DNA of 64,000 nt. It comes from Alopecurus myosuroides. Its lineage: Eukaryota; Streptophyta; Magnoliopsida; Poales; Poaceae. Each line of letters opens with the position of its first letter. The first letter of the stretch is position 1. Under the pieces are notes generated by a model. It was not told the DNA's origin and made no database searches. It was given only the letters and a program-made list of their open reading frames with translations. The stretch spans positions 12,064,826-12,128,825 of the forward strand of contig CM054062.1 in NCBI GenBank assembly GCA_028641055.1, in the 5' to 3' direction. Position numbers and translations under genes: made by a program. This document shows positions 21,123 to 32,060 of the stretch, piece after piece.

Positions 21123-22503
21123 TCTTTGTGTACATAGCAAAATTAAAAAACTTCGACCTACGTACGACACATGATCTACTATGCAGCTAAAGGCATGTAT
21201 AGATCTGATTTGTTACCGACATGAAGCGCGGAAGGAGTGTCGATGACGATGTTGGTGATGCCTGATGAAGAGTCCCACGGCTTAGCCTAGTGGTGGGAGT
21301 GTTCCCGATTCCCCATACCCTACCTTCTAGATCCAGCAGAGTGAGGATATCATGTGTTACCCCTTTGAGAGGTCACACACATACATCCGTCAAAATCCTG
21401 CAGTGCTTCGACCATCCATGACTAGCACCACAGGTTCACATTGAGATGGAGAAATCCCAACACATGGGAGAGAGATTAGAGCTAGATCTAATCGAGAGAT
21501 GATCATCATCTCCCAATTAGAAGAAGCCCTAAACCAATTAGAGGGTCTCTAATCAGAAGTTCTAATCCAATTAGAAGTGTTATAATTAGAGGCTCTAAGA
21601 CAATTAGAGAGGTTCTAATTATAGGATCTAATTCAATGATAGAGTCTCTAATTAGATCTCTAATTCTGAAAGAGCGAGAGGAGAAAGAAAATCCCGAAGT
21701 CCAATTGTGTGTTCTCAAAATAGAGGAGGGGGTGGGATTATATTGGTGGACAAGGGAGGGCACCTGCCATATGGAGGAGGTCGGTTTGGCATCCCCTCCC
21801 TTGGTCTCACCAATCCCCTAGGGGATTTCGCATTGGAGTCCTAGATGGAGTCCAACACCTCCCCTTTTCCCCTTTTTATTTTTCCGCCTCATTTATTTAT
21901 CAAATAAATCAGGGAAAATCCCACGGGATGGTGCTGTGCATTGTCAGACCACGGGCCCCACGTGGCAGCCCCCAAAAATTATGTTTTCCCATAGGAGGAA
22001 ATATGTACCCCCCCCCCCTTATGGGAAGTGCTCTGAAACTCTTCCAAAACCATATAATCACAATAGATAAAATTATCTAGTCTATATAAAAATGTTATAA
22101 ATATATTATAACATCTCCTAGACATCCCATGCCCCTTTGCATTTGCTCCGTAAAGCATGCAAAGTATTTCTACCTTATAGTAACTTCTACGAAACGACTC
22201 TGATTGACACTGGACTTGTTTCTTTGATATCGTACAGACATTGACCATTACTTATTGATGTTAGAAACATATTTCTAACATCCCGGGACATCCTATGTCC
22301 TCTGTAATCGCTTTTAAATATTAATTCTATCACATCGGAATTGCCCGAATGATACCCTACTCTCATCCGGACCATCCAATGCAAACAATATACTTTGACG
22401 CCTTAAGTTTGTGACCCCTACAGGTTCGATAACTAGTAGACATGGTTGGAAAACCATTTCCTAACAAATAATCAACATCGGAACCATGGACGTCCATATT
22501 GAT
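21123..22503 (-). repeat. BARE/Angela-like second LTR, truncated
   Basis: Runs parallel to the first 1.6 kb of 14324-16667 (for example ACATGATCTACTATGC, GCGCGGAAGGAGTGTCGATG, CTCATTTATTTATC). It stops after CGTCCATATTGAT at 22503, where the other LTR continues for about 740 bp more. It has one copy of the 100 bp hairpin unit. The break joins directly to a Gypsy fragment. Confidence 0.8.
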
Positions 22504-23850
22504 ATCCCCAATATTAGACGCTTGAGACTTATTAAATGTTTTAGATGGGTGCCTTGGGCATCCCAAAGCATGAGCTTTTATCCCTTCTTGATCTTCTTTC
22601 AATGTCCTCTCCCGTGACACTTAAAAACTTTCTTCACACAAAACTTCTCATAAACGTATTGAAGGGTTAGTACTTTTTAAATCAAATCCACTTTGGTACT
22701 GTAGAGAAATTTGAAAATATTGAATTTAACATTAGATGCCGTATACTAAGCCTTTCTGACACCTTTCCACCAAAATAAACCGCGAACAAATCTCGTCTAA
22801 GAGATAATTGAAGTAAATACAAAAATCTGTCAAAAAGAGAACATCATCTAAAGATGAAATTTAAAGAGATACTTCCATAGTTCTAATCAGAAAACTTAAA
22901 AGTAATGAAATAAATAAAATAGCTTTAATCGCAAAAAAATTCAGATCATAATCACCTCTGGTGATTTTTAAGATTTTCTACGCTGAGGCACATGAAATCT
23001 GTTTCTTGACAGCACAAAAAATATGGTATTTCTGAAGAACTAGAGGCTTTTTTGGAACTTTATTTTTATGGTTCAATAGAATAAATACAACAAGCACATT
23101 TTTTCCCCTAAGAAGTTTTCATGAGAATATTTGCATTGTTTCCATAGGCATGAGTGCTCAAGGTCGACCCCTAGTTCACCAATGCTCACCTTCTTATTCA
23201 CTTCTCTTTTTGAAAAAAAAAGTATATAGATAATGAGCACAATTTTGTTTGTAGTTCGTGTTACCTATGTATAAAGATAATATAAAACAACTTAAAATTG
23301 CAATAAAAAACTTATTAAAAATGAAAGTAAAAAAAGAACAGGGTTGCCTCCCATAATTGTTTTTCTTTAGTGCCTTTTAGCTCCACATAGAGGTTTAGAC
23401 GATGCTCACAAAATAATAAGAATTGATACAAAATAGAGCATCACGAGGCAAATATGAAGCATATTTAAGTGTAATCTAGTTCCTATTCATAGGAATCTTG
23501 TGAACAAATAAATCAATGAAGTATAAAGTAACAATCATAGGAAAGTAAAAGAAGATCAACTTCAGAACTTTCAACAAAAGGAGACAAAACTTAGTAACAT
23601 AGATATTTATAAAACCATATTTACCTCTATCATAATAATTTTCAGTAGCGTGATAAAAAAATCAATAATATAACTATCACATAAAGCGTTTTTTCATGAT
23701 CTACAAGCACATAAATTTATCACACTCCAAAATAGTGGGATCAACAGTATATAAAGTCATAACCTCTCCATACCCATTTTCACTAACATTATAATTTATA
23801 TCATAAGGCAAATAGGACCATTATCTAGAGTATTATCATATAAATTTGGG
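22504..23850 (-). mobile_element. Gypsy interior fragment (TGATACGTC-LTR family), no LTRs
   Basis: Starts ATCCCCAATATTAGACGCTT, which matches ATCCCCAAGCTTAGACGCTT at 61441 in the minus-strand Gypsy element on the right. A second shared landmark, GGTTGCCTCCCATAATT with TTTCTTTAGTGCCTTTTAGC near 23340-23390, corresponds to 62047-62093. No coding frame. It is a scrap from between gag-like ORF and 3' LTR. The right edge is uncertain. Confidence 0.6.
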
Positions 23851-25459
23851 ATTATTACTCTTATGCCCCCGATTCCTTAGTCTTGCTCATTCTTCCCCAC
23901 ACTCTAAAATTTTGCTCACTTTTACCCATTCTATTAGCTGAAACTCCCGCAAAAGTTGATAACTGGCATTTGCCGTCCAGTCAATGCATTGACCGTCAAC
24001 TTCGGAGTTTGCGCTAACAAGTGGGGCCGGGTTCTCCTTTGATCGTTTCGTGCCGAGTTGGACCGCAAGGAGACACGTAAGCGAGCTTCATTAAGTTGAA
24101 ACAGATCGAAACCGCCGCATCGCATAGCCTCGCCCCCTCCGCCGCTGCCCCATCCCCTTCGCAGCCGTTGTGCTGCGTTCGCCACCGCCCCATCCCCTCC
24201 GCCGCAATATCCGGCTCATCTATCCCACCTCACGATCAACCCCACCTCACCATATCTGAAGCCATATTGATCTAGGACCCCAGAATGCCCTCAGCCGTGG
24301 AGAGGATTGGGTCGAATCAACGGCAGATACTTCATGGATTAGACCTGGGTAAGCAACGTTTCCCCTTGAATTGGGGTTCTAGCTTGTAAGTAAGGCCGTA
24401 TTTGACATTTTTTAGCTTGAATCGTTCCAATTTCTCTCATTTGTCCCGTGCCTAACTGAAACCATATGTTTGAACTAAATAGGATTGATCATGCGCTGGC
24501 TTTCCGGCTGGCGGTTAGAATGGAAAATAGTGTGCTGCGTGGTAATTAACCGCATTTTCTTCATTCGTTTTTCTATCCGGTTGTGATAGAAACAAACATT
24601 TGCTTCAGAGATTTTCTCACTACCCTCTGTTCAGCCTATCCGTGGAGCAATGCCGATGCTATTGAACTGAGTTACTTCAGCAGTACCGAGCAAAGATTTC
24701 TCGCACTAACTTGCGACGAGCATCTCGGGTTGTTTTTTACTCTGAATGTTGGCAGCCGTTTCGGTAAACTTCATATCGACGTGCTTCAGCCACGCGCATA
24801 ACCAGTCAAGGGGACGGGTGTTTGGCAATCATCTGTCTCTGCTAATAGCCATCATCTCGGGACTCCTTGTAGGTCGAGACCAAATAAAGCGACTGGTTTG
24901 TGGAGCCACAACATGTCTGCTGCTGAATCTGCTGCCGGTAGTGCTGCTGCTTCTCATGTACCTGCTATGGTCGTTGTAGAAGAAGATGCATAACCTGACG
25001 AGGAAGTGCCTCGAAATGATGATGAAGACGAGATGATGTACCCTGAACTGGTAGATAGAGCCAGTCAGCAAGAAGTGGATGATGATTCAAATTGGACAAA
25101 ATTCTGACTTTCATTTTGCTATATGCATTATCCGGAGGAGCTCATGAGCCGAGCAAGGTTTGATGACACTGACGATGAAGAGGATGCAGAGAACAATGAA
25201 AACTTAATTTTGGATGAAAACGATGGTGACGACGTGCCACAAATTGAATGTAATAGGCAGAATCCTGAGCTTACTGTAGGCACCATATTCCAATCGATGA
25301 TGGATTGTCGGAATGCAGTAACTACATATTGCATTCTTACTAAAAAATTCGTATAAGATTAAAAGGAGTCAGCTAAGAAGGTTCACAGTTTATTGTCCAT
25401 ATGATAGGTGTGTGTGGAGGTTGCATGCATCCCGTATGCTAAAGAGCAAACTGATTCAG

Positions 25460-25544
25460 GTACACCAAGTTGATTGATTATTTTATTTCAGATCATTGAG
25501 TAATGTTTCTTATCCATTATTTTTCAACCTTTCTTTTGTTTTAG
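25460..25544 (+). other. Intron of the MULE transposase
   Basis: GTACAC follows the codons for SKLIQ, and a T-rich stretch ends TTTTAG at 25544. Joining the exons continues the zinc domain directly into INKNPHKHTCPP, so the intron is well supported by the protein family. Confidence 0.7.
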
Positions 25545-26391
25545 ATAAATAAAAACCCACACAAGCACACATGTCCACCTGGAGGGGGGGGGAGGAAAAA
25601 TCCAAACTAGCAAAAACTCGATGGGTGGTAGATGCAATATTGGATTGGCTGAGACAAAAACTGGTCTTGGTCCAACAACACTCCAAGGGAATCTTTTTGA
25701 GAAGTATAAGATTGTAATTCCTTACATGAGGTTTTTCAAAGCTAAAGAAATGGCTCTTAGTAGGATTAATGGTCAATGGAATGAAAGTTTTCAGTTGCTT
25801 TACACCTTCAAGGCTGAAGTGGAGATGGCTAGCCCAGGTAGTGTTGTAGAAATTGACAAGCATAAGGTTCCATTCAAAATAAAAAGGAAGACATTTGAGA
25901 AGGACTGCTTCAGAAGGGCTTTTGTATGTTTAAAGGCTTGTTGGCAAGGGTTTCTTGATGGATGCAGGCCTTATTTGGCTGTAGATGCTACCCATTTGAC
26001 TGGAAGATGGAGAGGACAGCTAGTAGCAGCTTCTGCAATTGATGGACACAACTGGCTATTCACAGTTGCATTTGGTGTTTTGGAGGCAGAGTCCAAGGAA
26101 AGTTGGGTCTGGTTTCTGCAGCAGTTGCGCAACATTATAGGCACACCCCCAGGTTTAGCTATACATACAGATGCTTGCAAAGGTCTAGAGAGTATAGTAT
26201 AAATTGTATTCCCTGGAGTGGAGCATAGGGAATGTATGTGACACCTACGCAAAATTTTAAAAATAAGTTCAAAGGAAAAGTTTTTGATGAGAACTTATGG
26301 CTAGCATCATACACATGCAGCGAAAGGAAGCATGAGCACCATTAGAGAGTGTTGTATGCTCAGAAACATCCATAGGTGAAGGAGTATATGG

Positions 26392-26396
26392 ATGCA
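26392..26396. repeat. Target site duplication ATGCA (left copy)
   Basis: Precedes TGATACGTC and is repeated at 30654-30658 after CACCATCA. Removing the insert and one copy restores the MULE frame EYMDAHHGKVW. Confidence 0.93.
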
Positions 26397-28489
26397 TGAT
26401 ACGTCTCCAACGTATCTATAATTTCTGATGCTCCATGATAATAGTATGCCAATTGCTACATGTTTTCTCCCTTCTTTATGTCATTTTTACACGTTTTCCG
26501 GGACTAACCTATTAACAAGATGCCAAGTGCCAGTTCCCTGTTTTCTGCTGTTTTTTATTTCATAAAAGTTGTTCTAGAAATATTCTCGGAATTGGACCCC
26601 ACAAACCCCGAAGTGCCTATTTTCCCAGAAGCATCTAGAAGATCGAAGAGGAGTCGAAGAGGGGCATCAGGGGGCCCACACCATGGGGGCGCCCCCCTTG
26701 GCCGCTCTCGGGGTGGTGTGGGGCCCCCAGGGCTCCATCGCCTCTGCCCTTTCGCCTATTTAATCCCCCCGGATGGAAAACCCTAGATACCTGATCAAAA
26801 ATCCCCGAAAAGTTCCGCAGCCGCTGTCACCGTCAACTCTAGATCAGGGGGTTCTGAAGCTGTCTCCGGCCCCCTACCGGAGAGGAAATCATCACCGTAG
26901 GCCTCTACATCACCATGCTTGCCTCCGGAGTGATGCGTGAATAGTTCATCATTGGACTACGGGTCCATAGCAATAGCTAGATGGTTGTCTCCTCCTCATA
27001 TGCCTCCATGTTTAAATCTAGTGAGCTGCCTAACATGATTGAGATTGATCTTATGTAACTCTATGTGTTGTGTTTGCTGGGATCCGATGAATATTGAACT
27101 TATGCCAAGTTGACTATAGTCTTTATTGCATATGTTATTAGTGATCTTGCATGCTTTTCGTTGCTAGTGGTTGCTCTGGCCAAGTAGTTGCTAGTGACTC
27201 CAAGAGGGAGTATTTATGCTCGATAGTGGGTTCATGTCTCCTTTTCGCCTATGCTCGAGTGACAGAAACGTGACGGGGGAGGATGTGTTGTTGCCACTAG
27301 GGAGAAAACAGCGGTGAGAGTGCCCGCGTGTACAATCATTGCTTACATTACACACATTTTTTAATGCAGTTATCTGTTGCTTGCAACTTAATACCTAAGG
27401 GGGTTCGGATGATAACCTGAGGGTGGATTATTAGTCATAGATGCAGTTCGATTACGGTCTATGTATATTGTTGTAATGCCCACACTAAATATCATAGTAG
27501 TCATCATGTCATGAATGTGCACTACGGTGCAACCTTCATTTCCCCAGCTGTAATTTGTTCACCCAGCATGCTATCTTTTATGGAGAGACACCACTAGTGA
27601 ACCTATGAACCCCGGTCCATTTTCCTACATTGTTAAACAAACCACTACAATTTCCTGCTTTCTTTACTTACTGCAAGCATACATTATTTTCCACACTATA
27701 TGTCTAATCTTTGTTTTCAGCAAGACCGGTGAGATTGACAACCTCAATGTACCGTTGAAACAAATTATTTTGGTTGTGTTGTGTGCAGGTTCCACGTTGT
27801 TGCTGACACCGGTGAACCATCACAACCGTCAGTGGCATCAACCTTCCTAAGGTCCTCTTTCTCCTACTAGATTGATAACCTTAGTTCTTAACTAAGGGGA
27901 AAACTCCTACCGCTGTGCTCATCACACCCTCCTCTTGGGGTATCCCAACGAGTGCAAGTGTGCTAGTCCCGGGATCAAATAATGTAAGAACATATGTGTT
28001 AGTGTGCTAGTCCCTGGATCAAATTCTAGCACCACAGTACAAATTCAAATATCATGCAAATGCATCAAAATCTATTACATCGCATGATCCAGTCTTTACA
28101 AAAATAGTGTTACAACTTGCATAGTCTTAGAAGACTAGCAGAAAACGGAAAACATAGTACAACACTGAGCCTCATCTTCTTCATGTGCCACAGGCAAAAA
28201 CATGTTGGCGATAGACTCGAGATCCTTCACTCGTCTTCAAAAATATCTGCAGGATGGAATATGCAGCCACAAGGGGTCAATACAATTTAATGTATTGGAA
28301 AGTAACACTATGGTGGATATAAATGGAAAAACCAATACTACATGCTTATTTGGCTGAGTGGAGTTTTGGCTAAGTTTGCATAAAGCAAGTTTTCTCCTAT
28401 TTTTTTCATAAAACATTTTGATCATAAGAGGTATCTCTGAATAGATATTTGTGAACCAAGAGTCATCTTCAGAAATGTTGACATATTCA

Positions 28490-28850
28490 AAGGTCGAACC
28501 ATGTGAATGGTCCCCTACCATACCATAGATAAGAGCATATGCATAGGTTCAACCACTAATGTGATCCCCTACCATACTAGAGTAATAAGCATTTTCATAG
28601 GTACAACCACTAATGTGATCCCCTACCATGCTAGAGTAATAAGAATTTTCATAGGTACAACCACTAATGTGATCCCCTACCATGCTGGTTAATAAGCATT
28701 TTCATATGTACAACCACTAATGTGATCCCCTACCATGCTGGGTAATAAGCATTTTCATAGGTACAACCACTAATGTGATCCCCTACCATGCTATTCATGT
28801 GAACATTTTCATAGGTTCAACCATGTAAATGGTCCCCTACCATGCCACAC
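28490..28850. repeat. Tandem repeat, about 6.5 units of 53-54 bp
   Basis: CATAGGTACAACCACTAATG recurs at 28542, 28596, 28650, 28703, 28756 and 28810. Each is followed by TGATCCCCTACCATGCT and AATAAGCATTTT. The period is a multiple of three, which explains the repetitive 61-codon frame at 28507-28692; that frame is not a likely gene. Confidence 0.9.
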
Positions 28851-29149
28851 TGGTGGGTATCTAGTACTCCACCAAAAATATTTCATAAACCCCTTAGGGT
28901 AATCATTTAAAACATAGTTATACTTTACAATCACATCAACTTCATCTAAAAGCATAACTAAGAAATCAACTACCAAAATTTTAAGGCTGCTACACTATCA
29001 AGGTAATAAGGATGGCTACACACTACTTGGGATAATAGCATAGCATAATATTTTACCAAGGATTTTCCTATCATGCATACTACTCAAAAGTTATAATTCA
29101 TATAGGAAATAATAGGTAGTTTATGATGTGCCACTTGACTTGTTAAAGT

Positions 29150-29700
29150 TGGTGTAGAGGTACACTCTCTTCACCACTAGATAGTTTCTCTTTGTACAAT
29201 CGGAGCTAGGTCGCCGGAGATGGTGCGCGCGGCGGCGGGGCGTGCAGACGACGAACGGTGCCGACGATGCAGGGGTTCCAGAGGCTGGAGAAGTACACGA
29301 CGAGGACGAGAGTGGCACGGCGGACTCGAAGGTAGCCACGGCGTGCTCGCCCGCTTCCGGGATTGACGACGGTGAGCAGATGGAGGCGGCGCAGGCTCCG
29401 GCGTCCTCGGGAGATCACCGCGGGGTGAAAAAACTGCACAAAAAATTTGACCAAAGGGTCAGGACTATGCGCACGGTCGAGGGGAAACAGATGGAAGCGG
29501 TCTCGGGCTCGGGTACTTTCTTTGCTCACCGGAATCGTCGAAAAGCGGCGGCGGCAGTGAGTAACTCCGGTGAAAAAATACTCCGGCACTGGGGCACGAT
29601 TCGTTTTGATTACAGAGGGGAATTGGAGCGGAGATGCAGGGGATTTATGGTGCGGAAACGAGGCTTTAAATCGGGGCTTTAATCGCGAGGAATCAACACG
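29150..29700. other. GC-rich block within the inner solo LTR
   Basis: GC content rises sharply against AT-rich surroundings. Open frames exist on both strands (29242-29682 plus, 29206-29589 minus) without domains. In similar LTRs such a block is the promoter and transcript leader, here reading minus (a TTTAAAGCC word lies near 29665). Treated as regulatory LTR sequence rather than a gene. Confidence 0.45.
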
Positions 29701-30639
29701 ATATTAAAAGGGAAGAAACAACCGTTTCCAGGGTTGAAGATGATTACGTCATGATGACGTCATCAATGATTTTCTTTTCTTTTTAATTCTTGTTTTCTCA
29801 TTTATTTTATATCTTCTGTTTAATAAATCCAATTACCATGAAAGAAAATTCTAAAATCATATTATCTCAAATACTTTCTAACAGTACCATTTTTGTAAAC
29901 TTTTCAACACATTTTTATTTTTGAAATTGCAATTTTGAATAATTCCCTAATAGTGATTAATGAGATTTTTTATTTAGAAAAAAATATAAAATATGAATAT
30001 TGGTCAATACAAATTTCAGTGACAATCTATAAGTGGAATATTATTTTGAAGATCATTACAACTTATTTTCATAATTTTTTATTTTTTAGATACAAGTGAT
30101 TTATTAATAGCAACTTAATGCCATTTTAAAATAGAAAAACTAAAAATTATTAATGTGGCTTAATAAAATTTAGAATAAAACAACAAGTCATAATATTGTT
30201 TTCAATTTCCTCTTCTATTTTCAAAGCAATGCATTTTCTTTTCACACCTTTCTGTTTAAAACTTGGAATAACAACTAATATTTTATTCTCATCAATTAAT
30301 TTTGAGGCTTAGAACTTTATTAAGGGTTATAAATCTTTGATTTTTGTTGCCATAATATATTTTCAAAGTAATATTGGAGTTGCAAACATTTTAGGTAAAG
30401 AGGTTTGCTAAAAAGAAAATATTCCCTTTAGATAAAGAAACTTATTTTTTTGAATAAGGTTTTAGGGTTTACGGGATAGAGGCATAACTGGATTTCCAAT
30501 ACCAATAAACTTGGTATAGGACCTAATGTTTCATTTGTGTTTGAGTTTTATTTGTTTTTGGTGACTTGTATTGACATGAAAACAAAAGTTTTAACTTTTT
30601 TTGTGATTTTTGAACATTCCAAAAATCAGGGATGTTACA

Positions 30640-30653
30640 GATCTGCACCATCA
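30640..30653 (+). repeat. Last 14 bp of the interrupted solo LTR
   Basis: GATCTGCACCATCA equals the end of the LTR at 36370-36383 and touches the ATGCA duplication. It proves that the outer LTR is complete. Confidence 0.88.
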
Positions 30654-30658
30654 ATGCA
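30654..30658. repeat. Target site duplication ATGCA (right copy)
   Basis: Matches 26392-26396; the MULE coding sequence resumes at the next base. Confidence 0.93.
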
Positions 30659-31964
30659 CATCATGGAAAGGTGTGGTCAAGAAGAAAATTCAACACCATA
30701 TGCAAAGTAGACTATGTGACCAGTAATCTTGCAGAATGCTTCAATGCAAAGTTAAAGTCAGTGAAGGGTTATTTGGTTTGTCAAGCATTTGACAAGATGA
30801 GGCAGATGATCATGATAAAGATGGCTCTTCGCAAAAGAATTGTTGAAACACAATATGTTGTCCATGTTATACTCCCATCACTGATTAAGGCATTGCATCA
30901 CAAGGCAAGAGGAGGACTGAAGATGAGATGCATTTGATCGTCGACATACAAGGCTGAGGTAGCGTACACTGACAGTAAAAATAGGGAATGGAGGTATCTA
31001 GTGAACCTAGCCACTAGGGAATGCAATTGTAGGCAATGGAAGATTCGTGGGAAGCCATGCATACATGATTTACATCTGATGACTCTGATTGGGGGTGGAG
31101 ATGGTTAAGTTGATCAGTATTGCTCTGAGTATTTCTCTGTTGCTAAATTTAAGGCTGCTTATGCCTACAATGTGCCTGCACTCATGGGAAAAGACCAATG
31201 GAACATAGTAGATCCAGGGTTCAAACTCCACTCTCCTTTACTGACTAGACCACCAGGAAGACCAAGAAAAACAGGTACAGAGCAGGTGAAGAGGGTCGTG
31301 TAGCAAAAAGGAGGGCGTGCAAAAAATGTGGAATTCTAGGGAACATTGGTAGGCTTTGTTCCAACCCAGTGGATGCATCATTTGGAGAAGAGGACCGATG
31401 AACAGAAGCAAATGCAGAGGAGAATGCATCATCAATGGAGACTGAAGATGGAGGGGACCATGCAGCAGCAATTGAGTCTGATGATGCACTCCTCATTGAA
31501 GCAGCACCTTGGTATGTGTGTGCATTCCCTTTTTTATGCATTTTGTTCTCTTTTCTCCATATGTCTTATAATTTTATTTCTCATCACTAGGATAAATGGA
31601 GGCATAGGGAAGAAAAGGTGTAGAGAGGAAGCTATAAGAGAAGAAGAGGATAGAGCCCAAGAAAATGAAGTTCAGTCATTATCGGATGGCTTAGAATTTG
31701 AATCCATGACTCTTGATGGTTTTGAAGCTATAAGAGAAGAAGAGGACAGAGTAATTGTACCAGTTGTTCCTTTAAGGGTTACTGAACACACAGATGACCG
31801 TCAACTTATCGTCGAGTGCTCACCGAGTGGAATTACTCCGTCACCACCTCCACGGCCACAACCCCAAGGGTAGATCAGAAGGAACACGATGATTCGAAAG
31901 AGTACTCCAGCTAGGGAAGCCCGGAGCAAGACGGTGAAGCCATCTGCTCACACAAAGAGAAGGT
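30659..31964 (+). pseudogene. MULE transposase, C-terminal part with SWIM domain, broken
   Basis: Continues from EYMDA with HHGKVWSRRKFNTICKVDYV, then NLAECFNAKLKSVKG and DKMRQMIMIKMALRKRI, the block after the MULE catalytic core. A SWIM zinc finger follows at about 31000-31075 (CNCRQWKIRGKPCIH, pattern CxC...CxH). Near 31255 comes a GRPRK stretch and then a zinc-knuckle-like CKKCGILGNIGRLC, in which the usual His is Asn. Stops at 30937 and 31107 and frame changes break it. An acidic tail and a basic end (near 31930) close the ORF. Confidence 0.82.
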
Positions 31965-32060
31965 CGAAGATTTGAATTCGAACTATGAATTTTAATTTGA
32001 ACTATAAATTTGAATTTGATGGATTTGTAGTTAGGTGTTTGTGTTGTCAACTTTAGATCT

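Larger units (their letters stand above)
14324..22503 (-). mobile_element. BARE/Angela-like Copia-type element, non-coding interior, right side truncated
   Basis: A 2344 bp LTR (14324-16667) ends CCAACA on the plus strand. On the minus strand it starts TGTTGGATGTATGCCC and is preceded by a purine tract CAAGTGGGAGAC, the arrangement of BARE/WIS/Angela elements. A second, diverged copy of the LTR's left part starts near 21123 and stops at 22503. The 4.4 kb between them has no credible ORF. The element is either a non-autonomous derivative or heavily decayed. GCCAC at 14319-14323 would be the left target duplication; its partner is lost with the right end. Confidence 0.75.
24912..26396 (+). pseudogene. 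MULE transposase, N-terminal two thirds, broken
   Basis: The ATG at 24912 starts MSAAESAAGSAAASHVPAMV, followed by an acidic region (RARFDDTDDEEDAENNEN). The MuDR-type zinc-binding domain follows (VYCPYDRCVWRLHAS, then NPHKHTCPPGG across an 85 bp intron at 25460-25544). The MULE core begins near 25960 with YLAVDATHLTGRWRGQLVAA, which holds the first catalytic Asp. HTDACKGLE near 26165 has the second Asp, and EHRECM near 26225 has the Glu. Transposases of this family cut and reinsert DNA in the nucleus. Faults: stops at 24990, 26200 and 26239, and a frameshift in the A-run near 25345. It ends EYMDA where the solo LTR enters. Confidence 0.85.
27959..30639 (-). mobile_element. Solo LTR of a second Gypsy-like family, inside the first solo LTR
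   Basis: On the minus strand it starts TGTAACATCCCTGATTTTTG at 30639 and ends CCCGGGACTAGCACA at 27959. The boundaries are fixed by comparison with the intact LTR at 36370, where GTGCAAG runs straight into ATCTGCACC. It has a 54 bp tandem array (28490-28850), a GC-rich block (29150-29700) and AT-rich DNA from 29700 to 30620. No five-base duplication is visible at the borders. The 45 bp direct repeat at its left edge (27959 and 28004) is unusual. No coding sequence is credible. Confidence 0.7.
26397..30653 (+). mobile_element. Solo LTR of the TGATACGTC Gypsy family, itself interrupted
   Basis: 26397-27958 plus 30640-30653 together make 1576 bp, nearly the length of the two LTRs at 34795-36383 and 40493-42082. 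The text matches theirs from TGATACGTCTCCAACGTATC to CACCATCA. It has a TATTTAA box near 26757 inside the GC-rich promoter region, and lies between ATGCA copies. No interior remains, so it arose by LTR-LTR recombination. Another LTR sits 14 bp from its right end. Confidence 0.88.
23860..32060 (+). mobile_element. Mutator-like (MULE, MuDR-type) transposon, split by nested LTRs
   Basis: A plus-strand transposase gene lies at 24912-26396 and 30659-31964, and its two halves rejoin in frame across the ATGCA duplication. A GC-rich leader at 24000-24350 and a possible leader intron (GTAAGC at 24349, TTGTAG at 24872) precede the coding part. I could not find matching terminal inverted repeats by eye, so both outer edges are estimates. 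Confidence 0.75.

Noticed and set aside
28507..28692. Repetitive 61-codon protein
   Set aside because: Direct consequence of the 54 bp tandem array whose period is a multiple of three.
29242..29682. 146-codon frame in the inner solo LTR
   Set aside because: Overlaps an equally long frame on the other strand. GC bias within an LTR, no domain.
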